NCBI GenBank assembly: GCA_946529195.1
Contig: CAMMZE010000062.1
Location: forward strand, 1-6,369
Direction: 5' to 3'
From: an uncultured Lachnospiraceae bacterium
GTDB taxonomy: Bacteria > Bacillota_A > Clostridia > Lachnospirales > Lachnospiraceae
DNA length: 6,369 nucleotides
Below, in pieces: positions 5,530-6,369 of this stretch. The translations under genes and the position numbers were made by a program. Under the pieces are notes generated by a model. It saw nothing but the letters and a program-made list of their open reading frames with translations. It did no database searches and was not told where the DNA came from. Numbering within the stretch: the first letter of the stretch is position 1; each line of letters opens with the position of its first letter.

Positions 5530-6369
5530 CAGAAGTTTGGCAAGGTCTGCGGCGTCGCCGATCTCGCGCAGCAGGGTCTGCCTCTTTTTGTCAAACAGGA
5601 GGGCCTGATTGTAGCGGTCATAGGCCTCGGATCCGTTGTCGCGGATAAATCGGGTGCAGTAGGTATTGGCATTGATCTCTGTGATGAAGATAACCATCTC
5701 CTGACTCTCTCCGAAGGCTGTTTCCATAAAGGAAAATGCGTTGGCAAGTTTGTCCTTTCCTTCTTCGATCAGAGCCAGACGGGTCTGTGTATCCCCGGTA
5801 AAATTGGCACGGATCTGCTCGAAGGCTGCAGATGCAGGGCTGATCCCCTCTTTGAGGATCTGCTGTCTGTCTGCCTCTAAGGTCCTGGTTACATGCCGCA
5901 GGCTCTTGATCTGCCCTTCCTCATACTGGCCCTTTTCTTTTCCGAGCCGGATATCCTCTTCAATCTGGGCAATCTTGTCTGTCAGAACCTGGCTGGGCTG
6001 GGCATCCGGCCTGCCAAGCAGGAACTTGATCTCTTTGAGCACATCAAACAGGTCGTGTACATAGAGGTCTGCCGCATATGCCTGGGCAAAAGAGGAAGAG
6101 AGCCTGCTGATCAGGAGGCTGATAACGCTCAGTTTCTCATCAAAGGACGCTTTCTTGATGCGTTCAATGGAAGAGGCCTTGATCTTGCCGGCCAGGACTT
6201 CATCCACGTTATAGTCTGTCTGGTATTTCTTGTAGAGATCAAAATAATTGGCAAAATCCTTGGCGATTCTGCGATTCTGAATGTACTGAATGATCAGGGA
6301 TTCCTTCACCTCGATGCCCAGCATCTCATAGGTCTGGATCAGCTTGGACAAGTCTTCCCATCCTCTGGC
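5527..6369 (-). CDS. Helical protein of unknown function, N-terminus outside the window
   Basis: The frame is open from the right edge (first visible codons A-R-G-W-E-D-L-S-K-L) to the TAG at 5529-5527, giving 280 residues. A TTG at 6351 could serve as start, but the upstream codons stay in frame to the edge, so the true start probably lies beyond it. The sequence is almost entirely helical and charged. A stretch about 130-170 residues into the protein (KIAQIEED to QQILKEG) has the heptad-like pattern of a coiled coil. There are no membrane segments, signal peptide or catalytic motifs that I can recognise. Its stop overlaps the ribosome-binding site of the 131-residue gene, so it belongs to the NudC/CinA operon and may be its first or second gene. 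It could be a scaffold or partner protein; I assign no function. Confidence 0.8.
   Translation of the reverse strand, partial: ARGWEDLSKLIQTYEMLGIEVKESLIIQYIQNRRIAKDFANYFDLYKKYQTDYNVDEVLAGKIKASSIERIKKASFDEKLSVISLLISRLSSSFAQAYAADLYVHDLFDVLKEIKFLLGRPDAQPSQVLTDKIAQIEEDIRLGKEKGQYEEGQIKSLRHVTRTLEADRQQILKEGISPASAAFEQIRANFTGDTQTRLALIEEGKDKLANAFSFMETAFGESQEMVIFITEINANTYCTRFIRDNGSEAYDRYNQALLFDKKRQTLLREIGDAADLAKLL

Noticed and set aside
4939..5880. A 313-codon plus-strand frame crossing three minus-strand genes
   Set aside because: It runs antisense over the boundaries of three well-supported genes with proper ribosome-binding sites and carries no recognisable motif.
6349..6351. TTG at 6351 as the start of the helical protein
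   Set aside because: AGAGGA lies upstream at a usable distance, but the frame stays open to the window edge and the added residues continue the pattern smoothly, so a start outside the window is more likely. It cannot be excluded.

Overview
The window looks like a chromosomal segment from a low-to-mid GC member of the Firmicutes/Clostridia, most likely a gut Lachnospiraceae. This is inferred from strong purine-rich ribosome-binding sites (AGGAGG type), sigma-A promoters, U-tailed terminators, a Firmicutes-type NudC and a short stand-alone CinA-family protein. I see no rRNA, tRNA, CRISPR array, phage genes or transposase. Base composition looks uniform except for one GC-rich palindromic element.

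Layout, left to right. (1) 1-803, minus strand: a two-gene unit, a YczE/YitT-type membrane protein followed 16 bp later by an unrecognised acidic protein that runs off the left edge. A good promoter (833-861) lies just upstream. (2) 804-1192: the spacer between divergent genes. It holds that promoter, a 216-bp element with 30-bp near-perfect inverted ends (893-1108), and a probable plus-strand promoter with two 8-bp palindromes sharing the core GTATAC. (3) 1193-3001, plus strand: a membrane-anchored type-B carboxylesterase. (4) 3009-3064: a 15-bp-stem hairpin with an A-run before it and a T-run after it, placed to end transcription from both convergent genes. (5) 3079-3600, minus strand: a small protein with a HIRAN-like core and its own near-consensus promoter (3647-3675). 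(6) 3700-6369, minus strand: a tightly packed four-gene run, read right to left as a helical protein of unknown function (5' end outside the window), an unrecognised 131-aa protein, NudC (NADH/NAD pyrophosphatase) and a CinA-type nicotinamide-nucleotide amidase. Gaps are only 9 to 21 bp.

Functional reading. NudC splits NAD(H) into NMN(H) and AMP, and the CinA/PncC family deamidates NMN to nicotinate mononucleotide. The two adjacent genes therefore plausibly encode consecutive steps of a pyridine-nucleotide recycling route, and the two unknown proteins upstream in the same transcript become candidates linked to it. The esterase is an independent cell-surface enzyme. The HIRAN-like protein may bind nucleic acid, but nothing in the window fixes its role. 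For four minus- or plus-strand genes (156-803, 1193-3001, 3079-3600, 3700-4203) the longest open frame begins at a GTG or TTG that lacks a proper ribosome-binding site, and I have placed the start at the downstream ATG.
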